NCBI GenBank assembly: GCA_900315565.1
Contig: OMZS01000030.1
Location: 1 to 43,017 of the forward strand
Reading direction: 5' to 3'
DNA length: 43,017 nt
DNA from: an uncultured Prevotellaceae bacterium
GTDB taxonomy: Bacteria; Bacteroidota; Bacteroidia; Bacteroidales; Bacteroidaceae
Part shown: in pieces, positions 40,465-43,017 of the stretch
Numbering within the stretch: position 1 is the stretch's first letter
How the letters are laid out: each line of letters opens with the position of its first letter
Notes under the pieces: model-generated
What the model was told of the DNA's origin: nothing
Seen by the model: the letters and a program-made list of their open reading frames with translations, nothing else
The model's database searches: none
Translations under genes and position numbers: made by a program

Positions 40465-42537
40465 ATGTCTATTGATAGACTATTGTGCATTAAAACATTA
40501 AATATAAGTATGGAGCAGAATATGAACGATACGCTTAATTCAATTTTTGTCAGACTTGATGTTAGTTTACAAAATCTGTCAAGTAAAGCTATCGCACAAA
40601 TAATTGTCAAGTTGCTTTACAAACATGATGGCAGAATGAAAAAACAGGCAATTTATGATGCCTTGGCTAAAGTGAATAGCTGCAATCATCTTGGGAAAAA
40701 AGATGTTGATGAGATTCTTGACAAGCTTTCTGAGCGAGAAATACAACATAAAGGTGGGGATTATTATTTGTCTCATTCAAAAAAAGAAAAAATCAAAAAA
40801 TCCATTGAGGAATCTGAAGAACGTAAGAAAAGGATATTAGAGAAATATTTCTCACGCCTAAATACCACTTCAGAAATACTATCGGCATGGCTACAGGATG
40901 CATCAATCAAATTTTTTGAAGTGTATTCTGAAGAATGGATTTCTGACTTAAAAGCGAATACAAAAAGAATTGCAGCTAGCGAAGAAAGTATTCGAAATTT
41001 AATCACTAATAGGACTCTTAATAACAAAGCCCTTGATTCAGAGGACAAGGCCATTTTACCAAAAAAATTTTTTGATTTTGTCAACACATCCGAAAAGGAT
41101 GTAGATGCTTATCTTTGGGAATATGGAACATCTGCATTTTCTTCGAAGTTAATCCGCACTATGCATGGTGTAGATCAAATTACCATTGAAACATTCCGTA
41201 ATAGTCATTGCATCCTTGACACCAATATCTTGATGTTTATTTCTCTTGAAAGTCGCTATAGAGAGGCAATCATCGCAATAGAAAAGGTATTTCAAGATTT
41301 GGGTGTTAAAGCAAGTATTTTCTACATTACAAAGCAAGAATATGAAGGGAGAATTGGGCAACAAAAAGATGACACATTAAAGAATATCGAGAAATTAGGA
41401 TATGATATTGCATCTATACCAAACGACGATTTTACTAACCACGCAAAAGATCTAGGTTGTAGGACATTAGAACATTTTAAGACATTCTTTGATGTTACAC
41501 TCAAACTCCCAGAATACATTCATGACAAAGTAAAGATAGAAATCCTAGATACACAATCCATTGCAACAGCTATTGAAACTGCACAAAATAATGAGAGCCT
41601 TAAAGACAAACTCAACAATCTTTTCAAGTCTGTTGTAGGACATGACAAGTCAAAATGGGCATTAAAGCACGATATCGGATTGTTGGAGGGAGCAAAATAC
41701 TTACGAAATGATAGCCTGACTAAAGACGAGAAATTTTTTATTCTATCCGAAGAAATTTCTGTTAACCAGTACTCTAGGGATTGTGGCTTTAGAAACGGAC
41801 TCCCTTTGGCTTTGAGAGTTGACACTCTGATTAATTTATTAGCAGTTAACAATGGGGGGGATACCTTTGATGCAGCCGATTATACTCCATTGTTTGCAAA
41901 CATTATCAGAATGGGGCTTATTCCTCAAGAGGAAACCTTCAGGCAATCAGAGCTTTATCAATACTATAAGATGAATAGTAAAATTGCGAATCTTCCCAAA
42001 GATACAACATGTGAGATTGTCACAGAGATGCACAAAAAGATGATGGATGGCATGAAGGAGGATGAGTTGCTGCGGGAACTTAATGAAATGGTTACTGACG
42101 GTGAAATCAAAGCCAGCAAAGCTCTAGATCAAGCTAAAGATGATTTGTATCACGCACAAAAAGAAATTGAAAAAAGCAAGAATCAAAACTCGAAGTTGCG
42201 TGAAAAAATTAAAGCTGATATCAAAGAACAAATTACAAATAAGTATGATCAAGAAACCATTCGTCTTAAAAGAGGATATAAAAGAAAGTTTCTTTTGTTT
42301 GTAACAATTTTTGTAGTATTGCTAGTTTGTGGAACTTTATTTACAGATTCTATTCCTTTCTGGATTTCACTCATTTTCTCTTTAATTGTTAGTGTGTTGG
42401 CTACTTATTTATGCAACATTCAAACTGACAAAAAAATAGTGGAAGAGAGAGCTGGAAAACGTGATACGGAGATAAATAGGTTGGTAGATGAAGAGTTTCA
42501 GAGAAAATTAGCATCTATAGAGGGGAATGGTTATTAA
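40465..42537 (+). CDS. Membrane-anchored protein with a central PIN-like domain
   Basis: I do not recognise the whole 690-residue protein. Residues 40-110 look like a winged helix (IAQIIVKLLYKHDGRMKKQAI). At 248-460 there is a PIN-like pattern: CILDTNILMFIS with Asp252, KHDIGLLEGAKYLRND with Asp403, and FFILSEEIS with Glu429/Glu430, spaced as in PIN-type nucleases. Residues 525-600 are a charged coiled coil. Two TM helices at about 609-626 and 632-651 are followed by a short cytoplasmic-type tail. The likely form is a cytosolic nuclease-like domain on the inner membrane. TAAGGA lies 10 nt before the ATG at 40465; an ATG at 40510 is possible. It follows the RloB-type gene by 144 bp. Confidence 0.7.
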   Translation: MSIDRLLCIKTLNISMEQNMNDTLNSIFVRLDVSLQNLSSKAIAQIIVKLLYKHDGRMKKQAIYDALAKVNSCNHLGKKDVDEILDKLSEREIQHKGGDYYLSHSKKEKIKKSIEESEERKKRILEKYFSRLNTTSEILSAWLQDASIKFFEVYSEEWISDLKANTKRIAASEESIRNLITNRTLNNKALDSEDKAILPKKFFDFVNTSEKDVDAYLWEYGTSAFSSKLIRTMHGVDQITIETFRNSHCILDTNILMFISLESRYREAIIAIEKVFQDLGVKASIFYITKQEYEGRIGQQKDDTLKNIEKLGYDIASIPNDDFTNHAKDLGCRTLEHFKTFFDVTLKLPEYIHDKVKIEILDTQSIATAIETAQNNESLKDKLNNLFKSVVGHDKSKWALKHDIGLLEGAKYLRNDSLTKDEKFFILSEEISVNQYSRDCGFRNGLPLALRVDTLINLLAVNNGGDTFDAADYTPLFANIIRMGLIPQEETFRQSELYQYYKMNSKIANLPKDTTCEIVTEMHKKMMDGMKEDELLRELNEMVTDGEIKASKALDQAKDDLYHAQKEIEKSKNQNSKLREKIKADIKEQITNKYDQETIRLKRGYKRKFLLFVTIFVVLLVCGTLFTDSIPFWISLIFSLIVSVLATYLCNIQTDKKIVEERAGKRDTEINRLVDEEFQRKLASIEGNGY

Positions 42538-42584
42538 GAATCATTATTTGTAGGGCAAGTAAGGACAAGAATTAAAGTGAATTT

Positions 42585-42619
42585 GGGCGGGAACTAACAT
42601 TGTTTGCGAGTTTCCGCCC
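42585..42619. terminator. 9-bp hairpin after the PIN-like gene
   Basis: GGGCGGGAA and TTTCCGCCC form a 9-bp stem, with one G-T pair, around 17 nt. There is no T run on either strand, so its role as a terminator is uncertain. Confidence 0.4.
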
Positions 42620-42796
42620 ATAGTATGACGCAATAACCTAGATATAGAATCCACTTCTTTATCATAATAGAATTACCCTGTTTGATTAATTCCTTTACAT
42701 CTTTCAGATGTGGTTCCTGTTCCTCTGATGGACACAAATTTAGTCAAAAATAGCCCAACTTATAACAAAAAGAAACGTTTTCTTGGTAAAATTCAT

Positions 42797-42804
42797 TACC
42801 TTTG
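42797..42804 (+). promoter_or_regulatory. -7 element for the Crp/Fnr-type gene
   Basis: TACCTTTG matches the consensus 12 nt before the ATG at 42817; no clear -33 match. Confidence 0.55.
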
Positions 42805-42816
42805 CCAACAAATTTG

Positions 42817-43017
42817 ATGACAATGGAACAGAAATTCAACAATAATCGATTGGACTTGCAGATACTGCGGGAGTTCTGCGAACGGGAGGGTGAGGAAATC
42901 GCTTACCGCAAGGGTGATCAACTGGAGCGTGAGGGTGACCCGGCGCGGTGGTTCGCTTTTGTCACTGAAGGATGTTTCAAATATGTTAAATATGGCGTGA
43001 GCGACGACAAGGCACAC
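42817..43017 (+). CDS. Crp/Fnr-type regulator, N-terminal part (runs off the right edge)
   Basis: The 67 visible residues begin MTMEQKFNNNRLDLQILREF and continue with REGEEIAYRKGDQLEREGDPARWFAFVTEGCFKYVKYG. This is the start of a cyclic-nucleotide-binding-type beta barrel, as in Bacteroidota Crp/Fnr regulators. The DNA-binding domain would lie beyond the edge. Two in-frame ATGs (42817, 42823) are possible starts. The leader would be very short. Confidence 0.8.
   Translation, partial: MTMEQKFNNNRLDLQILREFCEREGEEIAYRKGDQLEREGDPARWFAFVTEGCFKYVKYGVSDDKAH

Overview
The window looks like chromosome from an anaerobic Bacteroidota, most likely Prevotella or a close relative. The evidence is the repeated promoter pattern TTG/TTTG-(19-21 nt)-TAnnTTTG, a TonB-type beta-barrel receptor, a type B T9SS sorting domain, a BspA-like leucine-rich repeat protein, and anaerobic enzymes (pyruvate:ferredoxin oxidoreductase, oxygen-sensitive class III ribonucleotide reductase). 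The exact species cannot be fixed by reading alone.

Region 1 (1-9.3 kb, all minus strand) is an AT-rich accessory island. In transcription order it holds an ADP-ribosylglycohydrolase, a Ser/Thr kinase fused to WG-like repeats, an ADP-ribosyltransferase-like protein, an orphan 5S rRNA-like sequence, a short membrane-protein reading frame broken by two in-frame TAG codons, an 85-residue protein, a second kinase built as lipoprotein-WG repeats-TM-kinase-TM, a RhuM-family protein and a partial gene. The hydrolase-kinase-transferase genes touch or nearly touch, which suggests a coupled module that writes and erases ADP-ribose under kinase control. I regard this as the best candidate for an undescribed system in the window.

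Region 2 (9.4-32.4 kb) is mostly core genome: an ATP-grasp-like protein with an in-frame repeat insertion, a DUF4143-type ATPase, nifJ, an outer-membrane receptor followed by a LytS/LytTR two-component pair, a YihY-family membrane protein, RNase P RNA, nrdD-nrdG, a type B T9SS-sorted protein, uvrA and an AlkZ-like glycosylase. Between nifJ and the receptor lies a gene-free 1.75 kb nested palindrome. Its roughly 330-400 bp inverted arms each carry an outward-facing promoter and a truncated small ORF.

Region 3 (32.6-43 kb) is accessory again: a DUF4923-type lipoprotein, a complete group II intron inserted beside that gene's terminator hairpin, a 5'-truncated leucine-rich repeat gene, a DUF2188 protein, an RloA/RloB-type pair in which the ATPase is broken and the TOPRIM partner is intact, a large membrane-anchored protein with a PIN-like centre, and the start of a Crp/Fnr-type regulator at the right edge.
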